From assembly GCA_033032175.1 (NCBI GenBank), contig CM065309.1:17608001-17672000 (forward strand): 64,000 bases of DNA. The letters run 5' to 3'. The notes below the pieces were generated by a model, which was not told the DNA's origin, ran no database searches, and saw nothing but the letters and a program-made list of their open reading frames with translations. This stretch comes from Saturnia japonica (taxonomy: Eukaryota; Arthropoda; Insecta; Lepidoptera; Saturniidae). A program made the position numbers and the translations under genes. This document shows positions 11,817-23,004 of this stretch, in pieces (the first letter of the stretch is position 1; each line of letters begins with the position of its first letter).

Positions 11817-12181
11817 TGTAAGGTTACTCAAAAACATTTCTTTGAAAAAACGTGACTATAAGCGTCCAGAGATTGTGATTTATAATAATTACTCGCAGTG
11901 TTATCCTAGTTATTTACCATTATACACCATAATTCATAATTAATAATTTAGTTAATCATCATATAAATTGATATTGTAAACTTATTACTACATAATCTGA
12001 CTTACGATTAATTTGGTATAAAGCGGGTAGGACTGCGATTATTTTGATATAAAAGCGGGTGCGTCAAGCCTTGAAGGAGGCATTCGTGAAAGTAACCTCT
12101 TTGACAACGATACTCTGTCTGAATAAACCACGAATATTAAACTTTTGGACTATTATTCCACAAGACCCACAAGTTTTAACA
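11817..12181 (+). repeat. 3' LTR (365 bp)
   Basis: TG...CA ends and the body match the 5' LTR, with one internal segment (about 57 bp) and one tandem unit missing. It is followed by the target duplication ATAT at 12182-12185. Confidence 0.85.
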
Positions 12182-12230
12182 ATATAATAAAAACGTAACT
12201 GATCGATGTCTGTACATAGAAGATATATGA

Positions 12231-12548
12231 TGTTAAAACTTGTGGGTCTTGTGGAATAATAGTCCAAAAGTTTAATATTCGTGGTTTATTCAGACAGAGT
12301 ATCGTTGTCAAAGAGGTTACTTTCACGAATGAATCCTTCAAGGCTTGACGCACCCGCTTTTATATCAAAATAATCGCAGTCCTACCCGCTTTATATAAAA
12401 TTAATCATTGTCCTACCCGCTTTATACCAAATTAATCGTAAGTCAGATTATGTAGTAATAAGTTTACAATATCATACCACCCACATTCATTCTGCAAAAC
12501 GGAAGGTAGTCACGTTTTTTCAAAGAAATGTTTTTGAGTAACCTTACA
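12231..12548 (-). mobile_element. Inverted solo LTR of the same family
   Basis: Read on the minus strand it begins TGTAAGG and ends TTTTAACA like the LTRs next door. It is flanked by the 4-bp target duplication ATGA (12227-12230 and 12549-12552). It has two 'gcgggtagga' units like the 5' LTR but lacks about 140 bp of the middle. No internal region remains, so it arose by LTR-LTR recombination. The host repeat resumes in register on both sides. Confidence 0.85.
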
Positions 12549-12552
12549 ATGA

Positions 12553-13975
12553 AAAAAACTATTATTGGGGGTCTCTATAAACGCAGGAGAAGCCAAAACA
12601 ATGATTGTTAGAATTTTTGTCTGTTTGTCTGTTTGCCAACTTTTGTGCGCGCTAATCTCAGAAACGGCATAACTGATTTGGAAACGGTTTTCACTAATAT
12701 GTTCTGGTAAGGTTCACTTAACATTTAGTGTTTGTTTTACTTCAATAAGTTCATAAATAAAAAAGTTATATCAATTTAAAAAATCACGTCGAACATTTTT
12801 TTGATAAAAATGCTATAAAATAGCTCTTCAGTTGAATTGACTGAAATTTTAGCTATCTTTATACTATGGTTTGTAAAACGATGATGATCGAAACCTTGAG
12901 TTTAATAAAATGAAATTTCTAATATAAATTGACCTCAGTTCTATGTGTTAAATCATATTAAAAGGGGGTCTGCATAGGCTGGATATTGTCAGTTGAATAT
13001 AGCTGCGCCGCTGCTAGGGATGGCAATTCATTTCGAAAAAGATTGATTTGAATCGAACTCTTATGAATCGATTCCCAAAAAAATCGATGTCTAAAAGATC
13101 GATCTCTCAAAAATTGATCTTTTTTCGATTCACTTTCGCATTTGTATTAACAATATAAAAATCCCTAAAATAGAAAATGAAAAGGGAACCACAACAGTCG
13201 ATCTTTTGTAATTTTTACCTTACTAAAGTATCAGTTATTATAGAGAAACATAGAAAGGTATAGAGAGAGAGAATTTATTACAGGTATATAGTGAAAGAGA
13301 ATTCATTTCAAAAATTAATTATTATAAACTGTTTTCGTTAATTTAGTGTTGGGTAATAATTTACTGTTAGTATTATAATTGGTAAATGACACTATAGAAA
13401 ATTACAGCATAATGAAATGAATAATCCATACCTACTAATATTATAAATGCGAAAGTAATTCTTTTTGTCCCGTCTGTTGCATTTTCAAGCCTAGACCGCT
13501 GAACCAATTTGGAAGAACTTTGGTTGAGGAAGGTCATTGGCTACTTTTGGAAATAAAATTAGAAGGGGTGAAATGAGGGGTGAATTTTCGTATAAAGAAC
13601 CTAATTTTGATGAATTTTGATATAGAGATATGTAGGAATTTGGAGAAAGACTTTGGCTACCTTATGTGGGGAAAATAAAACTTTCATGGGTGACATAGAG
13701 AATAAAGTTTTTTACGAAGAACCCGTTAAACCAATTTTGATGAATAGAGATATATTGGACCTTGAAGACGGACATAGGGCACCTTATGGCGCAAAGATAA
13801 AACATGAAGGGGTCAAATAGGGGATGAAATTTTGTATAAAGAACCCACTATTTCTCAATTTAGGGATAAGAAAATTCATATTTATGATTTTAGGAAGAAA
13901 TAAAAGGGTTTCGAGTTTTTGAAAAATTAATCGGCAGGGTGGTACAATAAGTGATGATTTACAATACCATACGCA
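12553..13975 (+). repeat. Interspersed repeat A, copy 1
   Basis: It aligns with 14090-15325. Both copies share 'actattattgggggtctct', 'atttggaaacgg', 'aaatcacgt.gaacattt', 'aatattataaatgcg' and the same 3' phrases. Within 13500-13850 about three diverged units of about 110-130 bp repeat (each with 'aagaac' and 'gatatagagatat'). Its 5' part is split off by the two LTR insertions (9071-9087 and 12186-12230). No protein is encoded. It may be Helitron-related, but I cannot define both termini. Confidence 0.65.
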
Positions 13976-14087
13976 TAGAATGATAAATCCATCTATGATT
14001 TTCTGTTGCTTTGTCGTGTTTAGAGATCAGTCTGTGTTTATGCAATAATATAGTGTGGTGGTAGGGATCGCGACCACCATATCTACA

Positions 14088-15325
14088 TCTATCTATACAT
14101 ATAATAAAAACGTAACTGATCGATGTTTGTACATAGAAGATATATGAGAAAAACTATTATTGGGGGTCTCTATCAACGCAGGAGAACCCAAAACATTGAT
14201 TGTTAGAATTTTTGTGTTTGTCTGTTTGCCAACGTTTGTGCCGGCTAATCTCAGAAACGGCTTAACTGATTTGGAAACGGTTTCAACTAATATATTTTGG
14301 TAAGGTTGACTTAACATTTAGTGTGGTTTTACTTCAATGGGTTCATAAATAAAAAAGTTATATCAATTTAAAAAATCACGTTGAACATTTGTTCGATAAA
14401 AATGCTATAAAATAGCTCTTCAGTGGTATTGGCTGAAACTTTGAAACTGGTTTGTAAAATGATGATTATTGAAAGTTTACATAGAGTTAAAAAATGTACA
14501 GTTTCAGGGAATTTAGAACTTTCCAATATGAGTTGACCACACCACCATTTTTTATATAATAAATCATATTGATAAGTGGTCACCCTAGGTTGGATATAAT
14601 CACGCTAGGAAGTCGAGTGCCGCATCGCTGCTAGGCAATTCATTCCGAAAAAGATCGATTCGAATCTAACTGTGATGTATCGATTCACAATAAATCGAGG
14701 TCGTAAAGGCCGATCTCTCCAAAAAAATTACCGTCTATCATTCACTTTTCAGGTTTGTGTTAACAATATAAAAATCCCTATTATAGAAAACAAAAAGGAC
14801 ACCACAACAATCGATCTTTTACTATGTTTACCATGCTAAAGTATCAGTTAAAGAGAAACAAAGAAAGGTATAGGAGAGAGAGAGAGAATTAATTTAAACA
14901 ATTTATTATTATAAACTGTTGTCGTTATTCTACTATTGGGTAATTTACTGACGCCATAGAGAACGACAGCATAATGAAATTAATAATCCATACTAATATT
15001 ATAAATGCGTAAGTAACTCTGTCTGTCCTGTCTGTTGCATTTCACGTCCTGAAATTGACGATGAAGGTTTGTACGAAGAACGCATCAAACCAAATTTGAT
15101 GAATTTTGGTATAGAGATATATTAAACCCTAAAAAAAAAGGCATTGGCTTACCTTATGTCGTGAAAATAAAACTTTAAGAGGTGATATTGGGGATGAAAG
15201 ATTGTATGAAGAACCCACTATTTCTAAATTTAGGGATATGAAAATTCATATTTATGCTTTTAGGAAGAAATAACAGTTTTTTGTGTTTTAAAAAATAAGT
15301 GTGATTTACAATACACATAGACTGC
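14088..15325 (+). repeat. Interspersed repeat A, copy 2
   Basis: This is an uninterrupted paralogue of copy 1 in direct orientation. The 14098-14160 segment shows the sequence that both LTR insertions disrupted in copy 1. It contains a (GA)n stretch at about 14870-14890 and fewer of the 3' tandem units than copy 1. Short open frames on the minus strand here are chance. Confidence 0.65.
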
Positions 15326-16330
15326 ACCCCTTGATACTAAGCAAAATGTTCCTGAGACATAGGCTTACATTATACAAGACATATGTCCCTCCTATCATGA
15401 CATATAAGCAGCGCTACATTCGCACATACGTCAAAGATCAACATTAATAAATTCCAAGTCCTCTAAACCCGATTCTTACGTAAAATTAACAAAGCCCCTT
15501 GGTACGTTGGTCGAATCGTAAATTGAATATCTTACGAGATCGTACTTCGACACTGCTTCGAATCACGTGAATCTGTTGGTAAAAGCTGCCGCGACTTAAA
15601 CCCCAAAACCGAACATCCCCCGCGAACAACTCCGGCCGCGAATATCTTCACCGATCCCGTTTATAAGATCGAGGAAATAAACCAATACTACTCCACCATC
15701 TCTCCAAACAAAGCGTGCTCGTGCCCACGCCCGCGAAACCACCGTTCCTTCCGCAGGGGATGGGTGGCTAATTTCGCTCCCGCAAACCCGTCACACCCTC
15801 CCTCTCTTACGTCAACTCAAGCCTAGGTCCATTCCCTCGGTGTAGAACCCTTGAGTCATGCAGCCGCTCGCGCGATACTGGTGACACTGCACTTGCAATC
15901 ACGTAGCTACCCACACACATCATTACACACAATATGTACATACATTCGTGCACACCACATAAGTACATAGATCCTGTAAGGGACCTTTTTATTCTTTTTT
16001 TACGATAGTTACTTTCGATCATGTTTCCGGGATACTAAACACATGTACACATGTTCATTTTTTTCTCCTACAGGCAGGGACATGTTATATGTATGTGTTA
16101 GTTTAGCTCAAATTTTCTACAGATAGGGAATTAGTCAATTCGCGACCTTTTCACAACCGCGGTAATAGCCCAAGCCGACGCCCGGCCACTTTGGCACCCT
16201 TGCTCACGCGTTCGCGGCTGAATGCCTTAAGCGTTCGCCTCCAAGCCTGGTGAAGCTGTCAAACCCATAAGTGGCTCTATTTCTTTAGGACCCCTTAGGC
16301 TAACAGTATAGTCAGTGAGAAAGAAAAAAA
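15325..16330 (+). mobile_element. Jockey-like LINE, 3' end with poly(A)
   Basis: Frames with stops encode LTLYKTYVPPIMTY and NKAPWYVGRIV, and near 15740 RPRNHRSFRRGWVANFAPAN. These are the C-terminal region of a Jockey-type ORF2. A GC-richer 3' untranslated stretch follows to 'gggaccttt' and 'ccccttaggctaacagtata', ending in an A-rich tail at 16318-16330. The same 3' terminal text on the minus strand at 54480 and 62105 shows that those are truncated copies of this family. Reverse transcriptase core and endonuclease are missing. Confidence 0.7.
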
Positions 16331-16382
16331 CCATCTATAATTTTCTTTTGGTTTATCGTGTTCAGAGATTAGTCAGTGTATA

Positions 16383-17031
16383 TCTATACTATTAATAATT
16401 TAGTAAAGCGGACGAGTTTTTGTGTTTGTTTGTTTAAACATGGTAATCTCTGGACAACGGGTAGCAGTCGGATTCGAAAAAATATTTTTGTTTTTTATAG
16501 CCAGATTCACGAAGAATAGTATAGGGTATCTGGAACTAAGCTAAACCTCTCAGCTAGCCTTAAATATTGATTTTTTGTTTAAGTAAGTCGAAGTGAAAGT
16601 GTTCCCGAACTGCTTTATCCGCATGCGCTGGCGTAATGGTTAGTGATGCGTAAATATAATATTCTACAAAAATATTGTTCTTTAGTATATCTAAAAAATG
16701 TCTCCGGTAACATATGCCTATTTCTTAATAGCATAAACCACAATAAGGTATTTTGCGTGTTTTTATGTTGAAGATTAAAAATTGATTTTGAGCTTTATTT
16801 TTAGGCTTATTATATTAATCCTTACGAACCAAAGTTATTTCATCATAAAGACAATTTAAATTTTTCTTTTCATAGTATGTAATTAGGACACATAGTTTAG
16901 GAGAAAATGAAAAATTAAAATAATTTGTACTTGCGAGAAGTGATAATAATTATGATTACATGGGTCCGTCGCGTTGGCGGCGCGGTATTTGTTGGATAAA
17001 AACTTGGTTGAAACCGAGGGGCACGGCTAGT
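16383..17031 (+). mobile_element. Helitron-like non-autonomous element
   Basis: The 5' end is TCTATACTATTAATAATTTA, followed by 'gtttgtttgtttaaacatgg' and 'aatctctgg'. The 3' end is 'gaaaccgaggggcacgg' then CTAGT (17027-17031). At 649 bp it is the longest and cleanest member in the window. There is no coding capacity. Confidence 0.5.
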
Positions 17032-17339
17032 TATTTCAATAAATTTTCACACGACGTTAACAACTTGTTTTAGAGACGAACGGATAAATAGAAACCATAT
17101 ATACTACATTTTATTTATAGATTAATATGCAAATGCATTTATGCTTAATCCAACTTAACTAGAATCACTTAATACGCAAATATTTTAATAAATTATTCTC
17201 AACAAAGTACTTAGTATTATGATTTACGTAAAGAAATTAAGTATTATTTTTATGTTATGATGTTGCAAGCAGGCATGAAGTCCACATATTGTTCAGTGGT
17301 CACCGCCGCCTATTGCTATTTACAGCCAACCTCAAAAGG

Positions 17340-17655
17340 AGTGCAGTCTAGTTGCAAACCACACCCTTCGGAACAGAAAACACCTACGCATACTTCTGCT
17401 TCACGACAGAAATAGGTTTAGCGAGGGAGTTCCTGCAATCGAACCTCCCCTTGTCCTTCCCCCAAAGATCGCCACAACAACCAGTCTGGTGCTCGCGCAT
17501 CCAGCCGCTTCTCCCAACCGTACCAGGTTGTCGATCCACCTTGTGGCGGGTCTGCTCACGCTGCGTCTTTCGATTCGTGGCAGCCACTCGAGAACTCTTC
17601 GGCCCCGTTGGCCAACCGTTCCACGAACTACGTGGCACGCCCAATGCCACTTAAG
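17340..17655 (-). pseudogene. LINE ORF2 C-terminal fragment
   Basis: On the minus strand a frame reads LKWHWACHVVRGTVGQRGRR, VLEWLPR and RPATRWIDNLVRL. This matches the conserved tail of lepidopteran ORF2 proteins (pattern K-W-x-W-x-x-H ... V-L-E-W-x-P-R ... R-P-x-T-R-W-x-D). The block is much more GC-rich than its surroundings. It stays open for about 75 codons, then loses similarity. The nested opposite-strand frames are shadows. Confidence 0.65.
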
Positions 17656-17659
17656 TTTA

Positions 17660-19110
17660 TCTATCCTTAGCTATTAGGATATAAACAAAAAAAGGAATAC
17701 AAATTTTCCCTGTGAACACATCTGACGCTTCTAATGCATCCATTTATCCCAATAATCATCCACATCGGCATAGAATATTTTAAGATAATTATTTCACGTT
17801 GCTCTTTTCCTTCATCAAGTTTAGTTTGAGTACAAAAACCATAAAAATTCACTTGCAAAAAAATTAATAAACGTAAACCAGATTATAATATCAACAAACA
17901 CACTATGACGAATGCTAAAAAAGGATTTTTTTTTCTAACCCCGATCCGTTTTTTTATAATAAATAATTTAAAACCGTTCTAACTTATATATGATGTTAAT
18001 TCTAAATATAGACTCAATTATAATATATATACGTATAACTGTAAAAACTCTTGTTGCGTTTTGTATAAAAATATGCAGACATTATTGCAACCTTACAAAA
18101 ATATATATTTTTAAACACAACAATCGTAGTAATGCTTTACACGATCATAAAGCACGTTTTATTGGCTTAGTAAACTTCATGGCAAAAATAATAAATGCAA
18201 CGAACAGTCAATGAATTAAAACTATTATAGTATATTTCACTTTTTATATATAAAATAATACTACCTGGGCGGGCAGGGATAGAAGTTGCTCTGCCCTTTT
18301 CGGTAAGTAATGGCCCGTCAACAACGCGACCTATCGGATTCTAATATATCTTTATACCAATGTCTCGATAAAGCAAATATATTATCTAAATTTATAAGCT
18401 CACACGGTCAAGCCGTAGAAGTTAAAGAATCAGTAAAAGACGACGAGACACAAGACTTTAATATAAGAAGATCCGATTATTCCTTTTGCTTCCAATTCGT
18501 AAAGTTTCAACCAATTTTGCTATCCGAACGCGGATTGAATTTTGCATAATACAAAAAAGAAGCAAACAAAGCAATCGGACACGTACATATTTATTGAGAC
18601 ATGTAAATTTACAAATTTGAATATTTACATAATAATCGGCACGACATTAATAAATAATTAAGTAATACAGCAGCTTACCGTGTTCTTCGAAATTTCATGG
18701 GTGCAATAACCGTTTAAATTATAAAATTAAACATTACTTAACCGTGTTCCACCATACATAATCTAAGGAAACGCAAGTGGGTCAATATGGAATTTGCTAC
18801 AGTTTACAGACACACTTTCATATACCATGTACGATTTGCTGCTTAAACACTAAAAATTTATTCATCACCATAGAGTTTGGTCTTTATTAAACTCTGGTTT
18901 TTAATAAAGATCTTATGTTATTTTTTATTTTGTACATCATAATACGAATATTGTTAATAGTATATGAATTTTTTTGTAAATCTATCATTAATATTTTGTA
19001 AATCACAATTTAAGTACGGATTTCAGAGAATATTTGAAAGAGTCAAAAGACTATGGAAATAAGTTACAAAGTAAAATTCTTAAATATGCCTTAAAGACTG
19101 TAGATTGAAA
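17660..19110. other. AT-rich sequence, no convincing gene
   Basis: A 79-codon frame at 18310-18549 (+), beginning MARQQRDLSDSNISLYQ, is the least AT-biased stretch, but it has no recognisable domain and no splice context. A small hairpin gggcag/ctgccc lies near 18273-18298. Nothing else is seen. Confidence 0.4.
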
Positions 19111-19112
19111 AT

Positions 19113-19588
19113 AATAATTAAAAAAATTATGTGTGCAATTCACACGTAGTAGAAGTAAAACCTACACATCTATGTTTTTTTTTAATTCAGAAAATGATCA
19201 AATACACTCTAATTTAAAGTTTATGAAAATGGGCATACAAGTACTCACAATCATTATTCACAATATCATTTTCAAATTGCACATTTGAAATATCCATGGT
19301 AACCTAACAAAATATCAATCAGTAACAGAATGTCATAAGTGTTGTTTAAAAAGTTTTTAGGTCGTGCCTTTTCAGTGAGGTAATAAAATTCATTACTGCG
19401 TGGCAATAAACCCTTTTGTACCATTTTACCATTGCATAAAACTTTCCTATCTCATTTTCTCCTACGTTGAATCTCAAGAATTTATGTATCTGTCTCTTTT
19501 TACTGTAGCTTTCGCTTTTTCGTTTCATCGAGTTTCAAATCTCAACGATGCTAAAGAAGTTTTCACTTCAAAAAGTGATTCTAGAAAA
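19113..19588 (-). repeat. ~480-bp repeat, copy 1 (with 60-codon frame)
   Basis: It matches 57135-57613 in the opposite orientation across its whole length. On the minus strand 19346-19528 holds a 60-codon frame (MKRKSESYSKKRQ..., ...RHDLKTF) whose counterpart in the other copy is also exactly 60 codons with about three quarters of residues identical. The frame is Lys/Arg-rich and unrecognised. Confidence 0.6.
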
Positions 19589-19789
19589 TATTACAGTAAA
19601 ATATAACGCGTTTTCATCTGCAATAAAAATAAATATTCCGGAGTGCATACTTAACAACTACATAAGACATTTGTAAAACAGTAATTTATAATGCATTTGC
19701 GTTTGTAATTTAAAAAATTAAAAAGAATGCGTATCCGAACACTCATCAGACAAACAATATCTAATAAATTTTGGTTGATATTCTTAACA

Positions 19790-20044
19790 TAACATACCAT
19801 CACGCCTGTATCACCGAAGGGTTAGGAAGAGGTGTACTAATGTACACCCACAGTTCGCCGTGTTTGTTCTTAGGTCCCATGTAATAGGGGGCGAGCCTAT
19901 TGCCATTAATCGGGCACAAAGCCAAACTCCGAGCTGCAACTGAGAATTTCATAGAAAAACCCGATAACACTTTGCTCGACCTGGAATTGAACCAAGGACC
20001 TCGAGCATAGCATTCGCGCTTAGGACCACTAGGCTAATGAGGCA
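19790..20044 (-). repeat. tRNA-derived SINE, family F2
   Basis: The tRNA-like head is on the right (minus strand), with 'ctagtggtcctaagcgcg' as an A-box side and a B-box near 19985. The tail is 'ggtatgttatgttaag' on the left. Copies are at 22071, 43191 and 55248. These heads are not intact tRNA genes: acceptor pairing is poor and the sequence runs on into the SINE body. Confidence 0.7.
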
Positions 20045-20334
20045 TATAAAAGACAAAGCGAAGTTGAGGAGAAAAATACAAAACATTTCCTTAGTACCAT
20101 GGGGACCTATAACCAGGAAAAATGAAAGAGAGAGCTTGACGCTGTTTAATTACATACACGTACAATTATCAGTTATAGTAAAAACATACCCGATCAATGC
20201 TCTGATTAAATATGTAGTTCATGCGACACAACATTACAAAATAAAAAACATTTTCCCCCTTCCTACAAGACAGAACGTATTCCTCGTAATCCATGACAGC
20301 TTCAGTATCCTAGATGTGGTTATTCACAGTACCT

Positions 20335-20870
20335 CAACTCCAAGGGTTACATCTGGAGTGTCATCTCCCCCACATCTCAAAAACTCGGAATTCTAAGCAG
20401 AGTGCGACGGTTTCTCAAACCCGAGCAGCTATATCAGCTTTACAAGGCATAAGTTCGGTCTTGTATCGAATGTTTTTCGCACCTTTGAGTCGAATCCAAA
20501 AAAACCTCCTCGAAGCCCTGGACGGATTGCAGAGACGGACTATTCGCAATGTAAATGATGCAGACGTTACCTAAGTCCATCAAGCCGTTTCAGTTGCGCA
20601 GGGACATTGTTTCGCTGAACGTGTTCTACCGTCTGTATCATGGTGAGTATTCTGAAGAGCTGTTCAGTCTATTTCTCTATCCTCCCCTACATAAGAAATA
20701 CCATAAGTGCTCGTAGCTACCCTTTTACGTTGACCTCCATCTCGGCACGAGTTAAAAAGTTCGCAATATCATATTTTTGCCATGCCCTAAAGCTATGGAA
20801 CCGTGTCCCGGTCAGTGCGTTCCCTCCTTCTTAAGTCATCTGGTCTCTCAAACGAAACCAGAAGAGATAT
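20335..20870 (+). pseudogene. LINE ORF2 C-terminal fragment
   Basis: Broken frames read RVRRFLKPEQLYQLYKA, then EALDGLQRRTIRNVNDADVT, then RLYHGEYSEELFSLFLYPPL and, near 20770, HALKLWNRVPVSAFPPS. This order is the RT thumb to C-terminus of a common lepidopteran non-LTR retrotransposon. Stops (e.g. after QLYKA) and frame changes show it is dead. A minus-strand fragment of the same region lies at 48775-48955. Confidence 0.75.
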
Positions 20871-20879
20871 TTATGCATG

Positions 20880-22065
20880 CCCATATAACAGCGACGACCA
20901 GCAATGTATTGGCGATTTTTCAGTCTCTCGTCATTTTTATTAGATTGCCCTGTACTTACAATATTAGGCACAGTGCCGTAACTCTTTTGTGTTACTATAA
21001 AAAATGCATGCTTATTATATTCCTTTCATTCTTATATAATTTACACAAACACTTTATCTTCAGGTTCAGTTGACTATTTTATTATATTCAGCTCTCGTTA
21101 GTCAACTTCTAGATTTCGTAATTTTCTCTTAGAGTTAAACACGTCAATATTGTAAAGTAGTAAAAGACACAAGCAAAGTCGCCAGTAAATAATAATTAAT
21201 ATAATAAAGCAAAAGTTACTACATCCAGTTTCGTTAATTGAAGTTTTTAGTTGAGAATTCCTTCCGAGCCGTGCTGGTCTCTGCAGTGGGTCAGCTGGTT
21301 TTTGTCGGATACAAATGGCCACATGCATACAGATCGAAATTTTATTCACTACATTGGTCAGTCGAACTTTCGCTTTGTACTCAATTCACAACCAGATGTA
21401 AGTGAAGCCCCGTAATGTTTATATCCACGGAGTATTAAAGGAACGAATAAAAGCAAAATATTTGGTTTCTTTTTTCAGATTAACAAACTGAACTAATAAC
21501 AGATGAAAGTCGTTCGGCTATCGTACATTTAAGTTAGGTTTCACGTGTAATAACTTGGCTCCCGGGGCCAATATGTGTCTTTACGTAATTTTGTGACGTT
21601 CGGGAGCCTCGGGAGCCAAACAGTTAAACATTATCTCACCTAATGTTAAATGATGATATGGTTCTAAAGGGTAACACGGTAAGACTAGAGACCACCTAAA
21701 AGTGCTTGGTGACCGATTTTCCACTTAAGGCTAAGCTAGGCATAAACTAACCAGATGGCTTTAGAAGTTGCTCTACCACCATGCAATGTTTTTATCACGA
21801 CGTTTTCTTGCACTGAAAACTACAATCCTACAATGAGTATAAGATTTGAATCTATGTCCATTTTGATCGAAACAATCGGATAATCAGTTATTCCTATTTA
21901 AATAAATGTTTAATAACTTTACCTAAAAGTTATCGAAAGTTAATACTGTTCCCCTATAGATGTTCAAATAAATAATAAGTACCTTTTTTTCTTCTACGTA
22001 CAACTCTTTGAAAAATATGATATCCATTTTTGAAATCATCTGAACATACTGAAAAGTATAATTTT
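20880..22065. other. Mostly unique AT-rich DNA; one short hairpin
   Basis: The only structure seen is a perfect 10-bp inverted repeat, 'ttggctcccg' (21555-21564) and 'cgggagccaa' (21610-21619), in a locally GC-rich patch. No gene is seen. Confidence 0.4.
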
Positions 22066-22070
22066 TTTTA

Positions 22071-22326
22071 ACATAACATACCATTACGCCTGTATCTCCG
22101 AAGGGTTAAGCAGAGGTGTACTTATGTACACCCACAGTTCGACGAGTATGTTTTTAGGTCCCATGTAATAGGTGGCGAGCCTATTGCCATTAATCGGGCA
22201 CAAAGCCAAACATCGAGCTGTTACTGAGAATTTCATAGAAAAACCCATTAACTATTTGCTCGACCTGGAAATCGAACCCAGGACCTCAATCATAGCAGTC
22301 GCGCTTACGACAACTAGGCTAACGAT
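22071..22326 (-). repeat. tRNA-derived SINE, family F2
   Basis: Same layout as the copy at 19790: left tail 'taacataacataccat', body 'cccatgtaatagg.ggcgagcc', right tRNA-like head ending 'aactaggctaacg'. Confidence 0.7.
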
Positions 22327-22782
22327 AATAATTTATCCGTAATAATTTCATATCCGTACCTAATCTTAATCCGACTAAGATATCCATATGCAAATCCTAA
22401 ATCTCATAAACTTAATATCACTGGTTTATATTATAAACTCCAAACTTTACCACATACTAAGAGTTAACAAACTTGATTATTTCATAGAATAACCATTTGA
22501 GGACTTGTCTTTCCACAACTTCATTGTGCTACTGTACTATGCTGTGATATTGTACTACTGTACTTAGCAATAAGAGTTGATGATTACAATGATCGTGATT
22601 ACAATGTAGTTATGGGAAACAGGTACTCAAACTGAGCGTACTTATATTCTGCATAACAGTGCAGCCGTTACATTCATAGGTTGTCAGTTCTTTGAAAGAT
22701 GTGTCCGTCCAGTCCGCTGCTACTTTACTGTTCTAGGTTTCAGAACTATGTAGGTTAACTGGTTTTATAATTGCTTAATTAT

Positions 22783-22995
22783 GAATGAAAGCAATGACGG
22801 TCCAGTGGTAGCGTGTACGGATACCGTCTCGACGGACGTGGCTTCGAAACCCCTACAATGAGCCTGAGCTTTCGGCGAATGAAAAGAAGGAAAGAACCAA
22901 TGGCATTTTAGTTGTGCGTTTTCTAATGCCTGGCTGGCTACCACTCTCAAGTGGAAAATCAAGGTGTGTTCCAGCAACTCGCACTGAGAGACAGT
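22783..22995 (+). repeat. tRNA-derived SINE, family F1
   Basis: Head 'gcaatgacggtccagtggta', B-box side near 22845, then 'gagcctgagctttcggcga'. The 78-codon minus-strand frame here is a shadow of the repeat. Confidence 0.6.
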
Positions 22996-23004
22996 GCCCA
23001 TACG

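Larger units (their letters stand above)
9088..12181 (+). mobile_element. Degraded Ty3/gypsy LTR retrotransposon
   Basis: The two direct LTRs (9088-9540 and 11817-12181) both begin TGTAAGG and end TTTTAACA. They flank pol remnants, and a 4-bp target duplication ATAT sits at 9084-9087 and 12182-12185. The pre-insertion site is visible as the uninterrupted paralogous sequence at about 14090-14110. The internal region is only 2.3 kb and lacks most of gag, the reverse transcriptase core and the integrase catalytic centre, so the element cannot be autonomous. Clade is probably mdg3-like, judging from the primer-binding site and the protease-RT spacer. This is inference. Confidence 0.85.

Noticed and set aside
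18310..18549. 79-codon plus-strand frame
   Set aside because: No motif, no splice or promoter context, and the length is within chance for this much sequence.
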